The notes beneath the pieces were generated by a model that was given only the letters and a program-made list of their open reading frames with translations, did not search any database and was not told the origin of the DNA. This document shows, piece after piece, positions 27,472 through 39,400 of a DNA stretch of 64,000 bases. Origin of the DNA: Liolophura sinensis (taxonomy: Eukaryota; Mollusca; Polyplacophora; Chitonida; Chitonidae); contig NC_088300.1 in assembly GCF_032854445.1 (NCBI RefSeq), positions 40,576,458 to 40,640,457 on the forward strand, in the 5' to 3' direction. A program made the position numbers and the translations under genes. Numbering within the stretch: position 1 is the first letter of the stretch; the number at the start of each line of letters is the position of its first letter.

Positions 27472-30400
27472 ATGGCGGCCGGTCACACCATGGAAGACGT
27501 GCAGGCGATGCTGAAGAAATATGTTCTTCCAGTCGGTTTGTCAGCAGCTGCCTTTGGAGTTTTAATAGTGCTAAAGCGTCTTGGAATAATATATCAGCTA
27601 TTCCATAAGGTGATTCTCCTCACAACGATGTGATCCGCCTATCAGCGTTAAATAGAAAAGTGGGGACATCCTGTGATAATCCTAACTTAGCTCCGTTGTA
27701 TTTTAACGTCATGATATCGCTCGCCTTATATGACTACAATCATGCCTATTCTGTGGCATATAGATGTAGTTGTCACACAATCACTGTAACTGTGCCACGG
27801 CTGTCAGTGACCGTATCCACGATCAGCTTTGTCATCCTGAATTTCGAATTTCAACATGGCATGATGGAATTGTTCCAGTTGAAGTTCTTGAAAAATGACT
27901 CGGAAAGCAGGGTGGAATACAAGGCATTTGTTATACAAATTACAGCAAACTCTAAACAAAGCCCATATTATGAGAACATTGCCTAGTAAACTTAAATATT
28001 TGAGAAAAAAATACTATCTGCATTATGCACTAACAAGTGTGATGAGTATGTTAGACACTCTAATTTGGTATATAAGACATTTAAGTGCAGGTTTCTAAAT
28101 AATTGAAAATGTTTTAGCCCAAAATAAAAAAAACTGCAGCTCTGGAAAGATTTCAAAGGAATGAGCCAATGAATTCGGTAAAATCAAAGATGGACATCTG
28201 ATCAGTTAAGCCACATACCTGTAAGTATGTAAATAGAGGTGATAGGGAATGAGACTGACACAAGTCGAGTTGGCACTTTGGGTTCACTAGTTCATGCAGG
28301 TTTGGATGAGACACTATGGGGGCTCTCATGAACTATCATGGCTAAAAGATATCTTTTTGCAACAGCTGCTAGTGGCGCCGTTGGGCCAACAGATGCAGCT
28401 ATGCGAGATGTGTATTCAGTCAAGCAAGTACCATAAAATCTCGTATTTTAGCTGGGTTAGTTTGCAAGAGCCCCTCTCTGTCTCGTCCATATGTGCGTGA
28501 ACTCACGGAACCCTTGAGATGCCGACACAGCTTAATATAAAATGTGCACCACATTCTGTGACACAAAAATAAACAGTAGATCCAGGGTTCACTCCAGAAC
28601 TGAGTTACATCGAAAAATTTCAGTAATCGATAATTGGTGAACTACCTGGTTTGGCCTCAAGTGTAAGAGAAATGGATCAAGATCTGGTCTTCAGCATGGC
28701 ATTGCAGTGAGGGAGAACTGTTAATATATCGGTATTGGATCTGGCCTGTTACAAGCAGATACTAATGTGATACAACCAAAATAATGTTGAAAACGAGATT
28801 ATGCCCCAATAAAAACAACAAACAAGCCTTTTGGACTTATTAGCTTTTTTACTCAGACAATACATACATCAGCAGATATACTGAACATCAAAATATGATT
28901 ACATAAATTTGGCACAATTTCATATTAAAATTAAGGTGAAATCAGCATAAATATTAGGTGTGCTCATTTCAGATGATGATTTATGTTAGCAGTATATAGG
29001 TAAAGTAAGTCCGCAAATAAGTTAAGCAGTAGCTGCACAAGTTGTCTGAGTTTGGTAGTTTATTGCATTTACTCCTGGTTTGTGGACAAATTTCATGCAC
29101 TCAGTGAAGAGGACCGGCCCCGATAGTACAGTTGGTAGAGCATCCGCTTCGGGGGCAGTAGATCAGGGTCAATCCTGGGCCGATTCACACCTAAGACTTT
29201 AAAAGAGGAAGTTGTAACTTGCTCGCTTGGCGTTCAGCGTGGAGGGGAAAGTGCAAGGACTGGTTGACCCGTATCAGAATAATGGCTCGGGCAGGGCGGC
29301 TTACTTGCCTTCGGGAGGCGTCTCAGTGAAGCAGCACTAGATAAAAGAGCAGTGGAAATCCGTCCTGCAGCATGGAGATACATGACATGCACTCTAAGGA
29401 TTCCTTCGTCGTCATATGACTGAAATATTGTTAAGAACGACATTAAACCCCAAGCGCTCACTCACTCACTCAGTGAAGCGGTATATGGTATGGTTTGGTG
29501 GTAAGATTCATAACTCCCAACTATAATAGGTTTCTTTCTAATGAGGTAGGCCAACAACCAAACAATGTGTGGATTTTATTAAGTTTACAGGTAAGAAGAG
29601 TCAGAGTTTAACTTTAATGAAGAGCTTCTCACTTCAGCGGGATCTTCGCTTTCGCTGGATTAAAAAATAGCATTGGTATGGCTAGATTTAATGTTAGCCC
29701 TAGAATATCCTAGTCCCTGTTTTTCTTCACCCATCATACTGACCACCATCTTAAAAGGTTAAAATTCTTAGGTATGGCATTAAGGAACAATCAGTTAAAT
29801 AAATAAATACTCAGTGAAGAACTGTTTGTATCCATGTATATTCTATTCCATTAATGGTTATTTTTTTTTCCAGGTAGATACAAATTCAAAAAAACATGGA
29901 GGAGAAATTGTTGCTGATGTTTTAAAAGTAAGAAAGTGAAGTATTCTGAGTTGAATCATCAATTACAAGTTTACAGTTGCAAGTTACAAGTTTTATTCTA
30001 TGAACACAGTTACAGAATCCGTTTAGCAAAAGATCTTTTTTTTTTAAACAAAATACTTCTGTAATGTAAAGAAAGTTCTGCAATAAACGCAGTTATTTTA
30101 TACCCAATTCCTCAACATTTACACATGCGAAAAAGCAACTTTCAGTGCAATTTATGTACATATTTAAGTAGATGTTTGAGACAGAACTACATTGGGTTGA
30201 TCAACCAGTTTCAGGGCTTCACAAAAAGCATAATTTTATCAGCCTATACTGAATAATGCCTTCAAAATATACTTAAATAAAACACCTTGCAAACGTGCAA
30301 AAAGGCTTGAAGTGTGTGAAATCTGGGATTTAGTATAGTAAACCAAGTTAAATATGTGTGTGTACTTGTTTTAAGTCATATTCTCTTGTTGCAGGCGCAT

Positions 30401-33400
30401 GGTGTGAAGAATATTTTCACTCTTGTTGGAGGTCACATATCACCTATTTTGGTAGCCTGTGAAAAACTTGGAATTAGAGTTGTTGACACGAGACATGAGG
30501 TTAGTAATAAAAATGGGAGTCTTACGTACCATAAATCATAATATTTCATAACTAGTTGATCTGTTCTACAGATCATTATATTACAGGTACATCATTACAT
30601 TAAATTTTTTTAGTACCTTTAATTAAGATAAAATTATTATTGTTCAAGCGCTGAAAATTCACAAATACTACTCCAGTTTTTAACCAACAACCTCCACGTC
30701 AGGAACATAATCACAGGCAAAGCATGTCAGAGCATTTCATCAACTGGACTCTCACAAAAATAGGAGGAGAATGTGGTGTCAAAGAGGCCATACCAGAGAT
30801 ATTTGGCAAAATAATCAAGCAGTGCTTTTCTAATCAAATTTTTGCTATTATTTTAGGATAGCCCAAATAATTACCTTTGACAGAATATCAGCATCTTTTG
30901 TGCACACATGTATGCTACCATTTACAATCGGAAATGAAGTTTCTAAAACTCATAGGGTGGGTCGCGATTATTTTAACACTAAAAGTAGTGATATTTAGTG
31001 AAAGTCAATCATTTAAGCCATTCTTGGTAAATACAGAAAATTTATTTTCTGTCGTAATTTTTTGTTTATCACTGGTGTCTTTTTTATCTGCTCAATTTAC
31101 CACATAAACAACCAAATGCTTCCACACATATTTTTTTTTAGGCGACAGCGGTATTTGCTGCAGATGCCGTGGCGCGCTTGTCTGGGACCGTGGGAATTGC
31201 TGCCGTCACAGCAGGGCCAGGTATTAAATCTACCATTCACATCTCTTAAGTTCCTAGCAGGGTGGAACATCTTTATCACATTGTGAACAAGTGTTTAGCC
31301 ATTGGACATTACAACAGTTTGCAAACAATAGCCAATATATGGAAACTGTTGTAGATCCCCATTTGAGAGTGATCAGCTGTAGGTAATGGTATTCATTTCT
31401 GTTACTGTTAATGAGCACTACCTAAGGCTGACCTGTATTACATTGTGCGGCCGAGGTTCCTTTGTTTATTAAAGTTATTACTTTGTTTGATCTGGTCTTC
31501 AGGTCTGACGAACACGGTGACAGCTGTGAAGAATGCCCAGATGGCCGAGTCACCTGTCCTGGTTATGGGGGGAGCTGCTGCAACCCTTCTCAAGGTTTAA
31601 CATTACATTCATATTCATATTGGAGTGTAATATATACATACATTTTGGATTGAGCGTATGAAGGCTATATTGTCATGCCTAAGAATAACCAGTTGACAGA
31701 GAATTTACTACTCTCGGGTATCCAAATGGATACAGGTGAAAACACTTCACAGGTATTTTAATCTTCAGGTATCGGATACGTATACCTGTTGAAGCGCTAT
31801 ACTGCCACCTTTGTTCAACAGCGGAAGAGGAAATGGTTAGACAAAAAATCAGCTATCCATAGTAAAATATGTATTTGGGAACAGAACCTTTTGCTGACTT
31901 TCTCAAGGGAACGAAAATAGGTCTATAAGAAAACACTTGCGTGTCATCGGCAACAGTCAAGTGAATTACATTCGCTGACGGCTTTGTGGTCTTCTCATGG
32001 CACGCCATAGGAGTGGTAATTCCATAATATCTCACATGTGGTTGACGTTCAGGCGGTACAAAAAGAAAAAACTCGCAATCACAGCGTCAATTTTTGTCAT
32101 TTTAAAAGTACCTGGCACTTCATACTTCTACTTCACTCAACAGTTAGCTTTCAAAACAACGTTTTTGTCCATCTTTGTGTGCTGAGCTCTTCTGTAGATT
32201 GGAATGCTTATATAACGTTGTGATATATATTTACAATAGACGTCAGCGGGATTGATGTACCAAGTTAGGTCAATCAGGTAGATGGTGAGTAGCTCGAAGC
32301 AGACTTTATTTTCCAATTCGACTGAGATATTCTGAGAAAATATCGAATAAAGGTCAGTGTCAATGGTTGCAAAAGGCGTATAATTGCCTTAGGCAGGCTA
32401 TGTATTAAGTGGATTTGGATATGAAGTATTGCGTTTACAGCGAGATTTGCCGATGGGGTAGCTGTTTAGAGGTACAATGTCACAGTCAGGGGTAAATGTT
32501 GTCTGGGCTAAGGATGGCAGCGATATCCACGTATCACTAACTACAAGCCATCCTTAGACCAGATTTTCAGAAATTGTATTTCGAGAGAGAGCGTCCGTCA
32601 CCTATATAAACAGAGTGACATTTCAAACGATGGGGGAAGAAAAAAAATATTAAATGAAATAAAATAAAATAATTTGGCATCGGTAAAAACACGAAAAAAG
32701 AATTACGGTCGGGGCCTTGTTGAAGGGTGTAACATCAGTCAAAAAATATCATATAATATAATAATATAATAGTTTAATTTTGGCCTTGTCAGGCAATATT
32801 TTGATCCTTGACATTGCCAGTAACAATTTTAATGTTATTTTAAATTTTGACTTAAGACTAAGATCACAGACTACAGGATCCTGGGGCCGGATCCTGTACC
32901 TGAAGGGGACATGTTTGTGTTTGTCAGGGCAGAGGAGCACTTCAGGACATTGACCAGATGTCCCTGTTTAAACCTCTGTGTAAGTTCTGTGCGACTGTGA
33001 ATAGTGTGAGAGAGATCGGCCCCACAGTGAGGAAGGCCCTACAGGCGGCCCAGTCAGGGACACCTGGTAAGTCACACATCATTATCAGAAAAATTTACCT
33101 CACTAGGAGTTGGCAAATACGACTTTTCTCCTTTTCAAATTCAAGTAATTGGTACAATTAATTGATCTTGATGTGAAATATTCCAGCCCTTGATGAGTTC
33201 TTGGTGTAGAGTTTAAAAAGTAATCTCTGATTTTTGAAAGTAGTATGTCGTCTATATATGATTGGTCTGCGTATACTGATTAAATTAAATTTTTGTGAAT
33301 AAACATTATGTATTCATATATATTGTTCTGTGAGTAGTAAACTTTTTTGTTTACCTGATCATATGCAGGCCCGGTCTTTGTGGAGTTCCCCATAGATGTT

Positions 33401-36400
33401 CTGTACCCATACAGTATTGTGAAGAAGGAGATCGGGATGAAGGATGGAGGCCCTACAAGTCTGGGTCAAAAGGTCATTAACTGGTAAGGTCAGAGGTCAG
33501 GCCAAAATCCCAAGCAAACTAAAATCTGTTACATATACAGTTTCTATAATCAGTAGTTATAAATGCTGTTAATAAGAACTTGTGCATTTTTGCTTCTTCT
33601 AAATGCTGTAAGAGGCCACCACTTATTGTTCTCATTGTGCAAATTGTTGAGTTTGGTTATATTAAACATTTACTCTGAGTTGATATCTTGAAGGTCCTTG
33701 TCAGTCTAGCATTCTAGAGTGATATACTTTAGGACAGTCTCATTTCACTACTTGTCTTGGCTATGAGTTTACATTGTGCAGTTTATTTTATGCCTCATCT
33801 GCTAGGTGCAATGATTTTCTACCATATATATATATACCCTAAATGATCTTAAAATTTTACCCACAAAAGTGCATTTTTAGAGGCAAATAAGTGCTCAAAA
33901 TATTCATTTTGGTGCTGAAACTTTAAACTTTACAGTGGAGTATTATCCCATCTTCAAAGCCAACCTCAAAAGACCTTTCTAAAATCAATAGAACTCTCAG
34001 AATCAGGAAAAATGGGCAAGTCTGTCATGGGTGAAATTTATGTCTGCATTCTTCACCATTACACTTATACTATGCAAAAATTTAAAAAACGAAATTAATA
34101 CCTTCAGGTACCTACAAAACCACCTGAACAATTTGTTTGCTGGTGCATTTGAAGCGCGGGACACTCAACCCCTGCCTGTGGAACTCCCCTTAGCCAGCCG
34201 CTCCCAAGGTAAGATGAGAAAGACGGGTTGAGATTAATTCAATGTTCCAGAGGCACAAATGACACCCCTTTCCTTTCAGAACTTCTCAAGTTCACAAACA
34301 TTCAAGTCCTTAGTTTTCTCCATTTACATTGTAAATACTTTTTGTGAATCTTTTTTCAGATCAGTTCACAGATCACATGATACATAAGGACTTTTGAAAA
34401 AGAGTTTGAACTTGAAACTCTCGTATTACTTGTGACAGGGGACTATCCTTGACCAGTAGTGCTTCTCGTTTACAGTTCAGAAGTGTGTAGAGTTGATCTC
34501 TAAAGCCAAGAGGCCTGTGATATTGTTAGGAAGCCAGGCTACACTACCCCCCACCCCGGCCGATGACCTCAAGGCAGCTTTAGAGGTAATGCACAGTTTA
34601 TGCCAAGTGCCTAAGCATATAAGATACCTATTCTGACATGAAATACCCAGTTCAGATAGAAAACTGTACATGTAGTTAAACATCTTGTTATGAATAGAAG
34701 TCATTAACATGGTGGCAGGTAATTCTGTTTGAAACAGTCAGAATAATGTTAAAGCAAGTGTATTTAGATGCAGTTGCTAATGGTGATGAACTCTAAATAC
34801 AAGTGTTAGTTGTCTTTTCTGTTAGATTGTACCAGTGTCAGCAGCTCCCATTCTCATCTGTCTCATCTAGAAAAAGTCATTGATTTAGAAATTTTAGGTT
34901 TTTGTTAGTTCCCCAACTAAGTTACATAAACCTCTGTAAGATTACCCTCTGTCAAAATGAAATCCACTTCAGCAATGCTAATACAATGGTTAAGCAATGT
35001 ACAGCTTTATTCAGTAGACAAAACATCTTGATTGGTCTCCCTTGATTGCTGTCTTCAGTGTCTTAACTTGCATTCTCATCTCCACAATTGAATACATATA
35101 AGGTTTTGAGAGAGTTGTATTGTAGTATAGTAGCGATAGGATTATTTTGTGGCCTCTCCCATCAACAGAGTCTGGGAATTCCATGTTTTCTGGGAGGGAT
35201 GTCCAGGGGCCTTCTGGGTAGGAAGAGCCCTATACAAGCTCGGCAGCAGCGCCGTGATGCCCTGAAGGAAGCGGATGTGGTCGTGATGGCAGGTATATAT
35301 ATTTCACTCTTGTGATTATTGTCATCATGGGTGTGGGCAGTGGTTTAGTGGTTAAAGGCGCAGTCTTTTCAGTCTGTTGCCTAAGTCACATGAGGTTTGG
35401 GTTTGTTCTCACATTTTGGGGTTGTTAAAGCAGCTAAGGATATGGTGAAGACCACTTGGCTCCTACCAATATGTTGTGCATGTCTGTGAGAAGTTTCCTG
35501 TTTCCTCCACACATAGGACTTGACCACCATCATATGATTAATACATTACTAAGTCAATAAAGACAGCATATTCTCCTCAGACTTTGTCCATTCATTTAAA
35601 CCTTACCAGCATTGTATAAGTGTAATATTCTAAGTACATAAATCACATCAGTCAGTTAAATTTAAATACATTCCTACTCAACAGTCATTTCTGGATTAGT
35701 GATGTACAAAAGAAATTCCTTAGATTATGTACAGTAAGTTGATTAAAAATTGAATCCTAAAATTTTGGAGTGTATATTTTACATGCTTCAGTCGGCTAAG
35801 GTTACAGTTAGAGTGTGCTTGAACAAAATTTTTGTTATAATAATGGGCATGCTTCAGTCATGTTTTGCCAAAAGTAACTTGGTTCAGCCATATGTTTGGA
35901 GGAATATGTACATACATGTAATTTGCCTCAGCAGACATAACAAAATATGGTACTTAACTTTACTTATTTATTTAATTGATTGGTGTTTTACACCATACTC
36001 AAGAATATTTCACTTACACAACGGCGACCAGCATTATGGTACAGTACTTAACTTGCTTCTGTCATATTCGAACTACAGTGAATGATCCTCAAAGTTTATT
36101 TACTTTTGGTATTTTTAGGTGCTGTTGCTGACTTCAGATTAGGATATGGACGTGTACTGAGTAGAAAATCCAAAATCATCGCTGTCAACAGAAATAAGGA
36201 GCAGCTTTATAAAGTGAGTCAGTCATATTCAGAAATAAATTTTAAGTAAATCTGTCCGAAAGTCAGCGGCTATGTAAAATAGATATGTGCTATGTTTAAC
36301 TGCATGTATGCAGCTCTATAAGTTGGGCTGGTTGGATGGTTGACTTTTTGATGTGCTATCTATTAGCATAGGTCATTGACTTGTCCAGGATTTATTATCA

Positions 36401-39400
36401 GATATTGCAAATTTGCAATGCGTTTTATTGTAGACAGCTTCATGGCAAATTTTGGCCTGTACTTCTGTGGTTAGCCAGTGGACTAGAGCCATTACCTTAA
36501 ATATTCCTTAGGTGTTTTTTTAGGAATGTTCTATAAATAATAAAACAGTTGTATTATTTTTCATGTTTTCAGAACTCTGACATGTTTTGGAAGCCACATG
36601 TGGCTGTCTTGGCTGATGTGGGCAGTTTTGTTGTAAGTCTGAGCAAAGGTCTGAAGGGGTACAGATGTGATCCTGACTGGCTGGCCAAATTACAGCAACG
36701 GGATGAAGACAAAGAGAGAGCTAACAGGTAAAATCATATGTTTGAAATTCAACATTTTACCCGTGTGTGAAACTAAATATTATGGAAATAAAATTTGAAA
36801 ATTGATCCTTTTTTTGCTTTACTAACAACAATGAATTTGTGTTCTTTTTTAGGGACAAGGCTAACGAAAAAACAGCTATTCATTTGAACCCTCTGAAGGT
36901 GTTGCATGTTGTGGAGGAAATGTTAGATGATGACAGTATTATAGTGGCTGATGGAGGAGACTTTGTGGGCAGTGCTGCATACATCCTCAGGTGAGTTAGT
37001 GGAGAGATCTGACATCAGGTGATACTGGATGAGGATAGTATTATAGTGGCTGATGGAGGAGACTTTGTGGGCAGTGCTGCTTACATCCTCAGGTGAGTTA
37101 GTGGAGAGATCTGACATCAGGTGATACTGGATGAGGATAGTATTATAGTGGCTGATGGAGGAGACTTTGTGGGCAGTGCTGCTTACATCCTCAGGTGAGT
37201 TAGTGGAGAGATCTGACATCAGGTGAAACTGGATGAGGATAGTATTATAGTGGCTGATGGAGGAGACTTTGTGGGCAGTGCTGCTTACATCCTCAGGTGA
37301 GTTAGTGGAGAGATCTGACATCAGGTGATACTGGATGAGGATAGTATTATAGTGGCTGATGGAGGAGACTTTGTGGGCAGTGCTGCTTACATCCTCAGGT
37401 GAGTTAGTGGAGAGATCTGACATCAGGTGATACTGGATGATGACAGTATTATAGTGGCTGATGGGGAAGACTTTGTTGGCAGTGCTGCTTACATCCTCAG
37501 GTGAGTTAGTGGAGAGATCTGACATCAAGTGATACTGGATGAGGATAGTATTATAGTGGCTGATGGAGGAGACTTTGTGGGCAGTGCTGCTTACATCCTC
37601 AGGTGAGTTAGTGGAGAGATCTGACATCAGGTGATACTGGATGATGACAGTATTATAGTGGCTGATGGGGAAGACTTTGTTGGCAGTGCTGCTTACATCC
37701 TCAGGTGAGTTAGTGGAGAGATCTGACATCAAGTGATACTGGATGAGGATAGTATTATAGTGGCTGATGGAGGAGACTTTGTTGGCAGTGCTGCTTACAT
37801 CCTCAGGTGAGTTAGTGGAGAGATCTGACATCAGGTGATACTGGATGAGGATAGAAGTATAGTGGCTGACGGGGGACTTTGTGGGCAGTGCTGCTTACAT
37901 CCTCAGGTGAGTTAGTGGAGAGATCTGACATCAAGTGATACTGGATGAGGATAGTATTATAGTGGCTGATGGAGGAGACTTTGTGGGCAGTGCTGCTTAC
38001 ATCCTCAGGTGAGTTAGTGGAGAGATCTGACATCAGGTGATACTGGATGAGGATAGAAGTATAGTGGCTGACGGGGGACTTTGTGGGCAGTGCTGCTTAC
38101 ATCCTCAGGTGAGTTAGTGGAGAGATCTGACATCAGGTGAAACTGGATGAGGATAGTATTATAGTGGCTGATGGGGAAGACTTTGTGGGCAGTGCTGCTT
38201 ACATCCTCAGGTGAGTTAGTGGAGAGATCTGACATCAGGTGAAACTGGATGAGGATAGAAGTATAGTGGCTGACGGGGGACTTTGTTGGCAGTGCTGCTT
38301 ACATCCTCAGGTGAGTTAGTGGAGAGATCTGACATCAGGTGATACTGGATGAGGATAGAAGTATAGTGGCTGATGGGGGACTTTGTGGGCAGTGCTGCTT
38401 ACATCCTCAGGTGAGTTAGTGGAGAGATCTGACATCAGGTGATACTGGATGAGGATAGAAGTATAGTGGCTGACGGGGGACTTTGTGGGCAGTGCTGCTT
38501 ACATCCTCAGGTGAGTTAGTGGAGAGATCTGACATCAGGTGATACTGGATGAGGATAGAAGTATAGTGGCTGACGGGGGACTTTGTGGGCAGTGCTGCTT
38601 ACATCCTCAGGTGAGTTAGTGGAGAGATCTGACATCAAGTAATACTGGATGAGGATAGTATTATAGTGGCTGATGGAGGAGACTTTGTGGGCAGTGCTGC
38701 TTACATCCTCAGGTGAGTTAGTGGAGAGATCTGACATCAGGTGATACTGGATGAGGATAGTATTATAGTGGCTGATGGAGGAGACTTTGTGGGCAGTGCT
38801 GCTTACATCCTCAGGTGAGTTAGTGGAGAGATCTGACATCAGGTGATACTGGATGAGGATAGTATTATAGTGGCTGATGGAGGAGACTTTGTTGGCAGTG
38901 CTGCTTACATCCTCAGGTGAGTTAGTGGAGAGATCTGACATCAGGTGATACTGGATGAGGATAGAAGTATAGTGGCTGATGGGGGACTTTGTGGGCAGTG
39001 CTGCTTACATCCTCAGGTGAGTTAGTGGAGAGATCTGACATCAGGTGATACTTGATGAGGACATTGTTATATTGGCTGATGGAGGAGACTTTGTGGGCAG
39101 TGCTGCTTACATCCATAGGTAAGTTAGTGGGTAAATACAGGAGAGATCTGACATCAGGTGATACTGAAAGAACATTGCAAATTGGTGAAATATTTGTCTA
39201 AAATATTATACCAGCTGAAGAGTGGCTGTTCACACTGAGCTTTTGTAATTTACATTTTCATATTGTGGCCACTCAATGAGAACTCATGACTATCTCACAC
39301 AATGTTATCAGTCCTGGAAGAGATCTTAAAACATCCTAACTAAATGTGCAGAATTTGCAGTGGAGAAAAGGGCTAAATAAAGATGGAGCAAACCAGGAAG

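Noticed and set aside
29112-29180. Functional tRNA gene
   Set aside because: A and B boxes are present, but the cloverleaf is not complete and the sequence continues into a SINE body with target-site duplication.
36923-37831. 302-codon minus-strand open frame with nine 34-residue repeats
   Set aside because: It lies wholly inside the ILVBL donor array; the 102-bp period (a multiple of three) keeps any stop-free unit open. It breaks where 100-bp units begin.
36991-39118. CRISPR array or mutually exclusive exon cassette
   Set aside because: Units are contiguous without spacers in a eukaryotic intron, so not CRISPR. As exons they lack a polypyrimidine tract before CATCAG, and a 74-nt cassette would break the frame.
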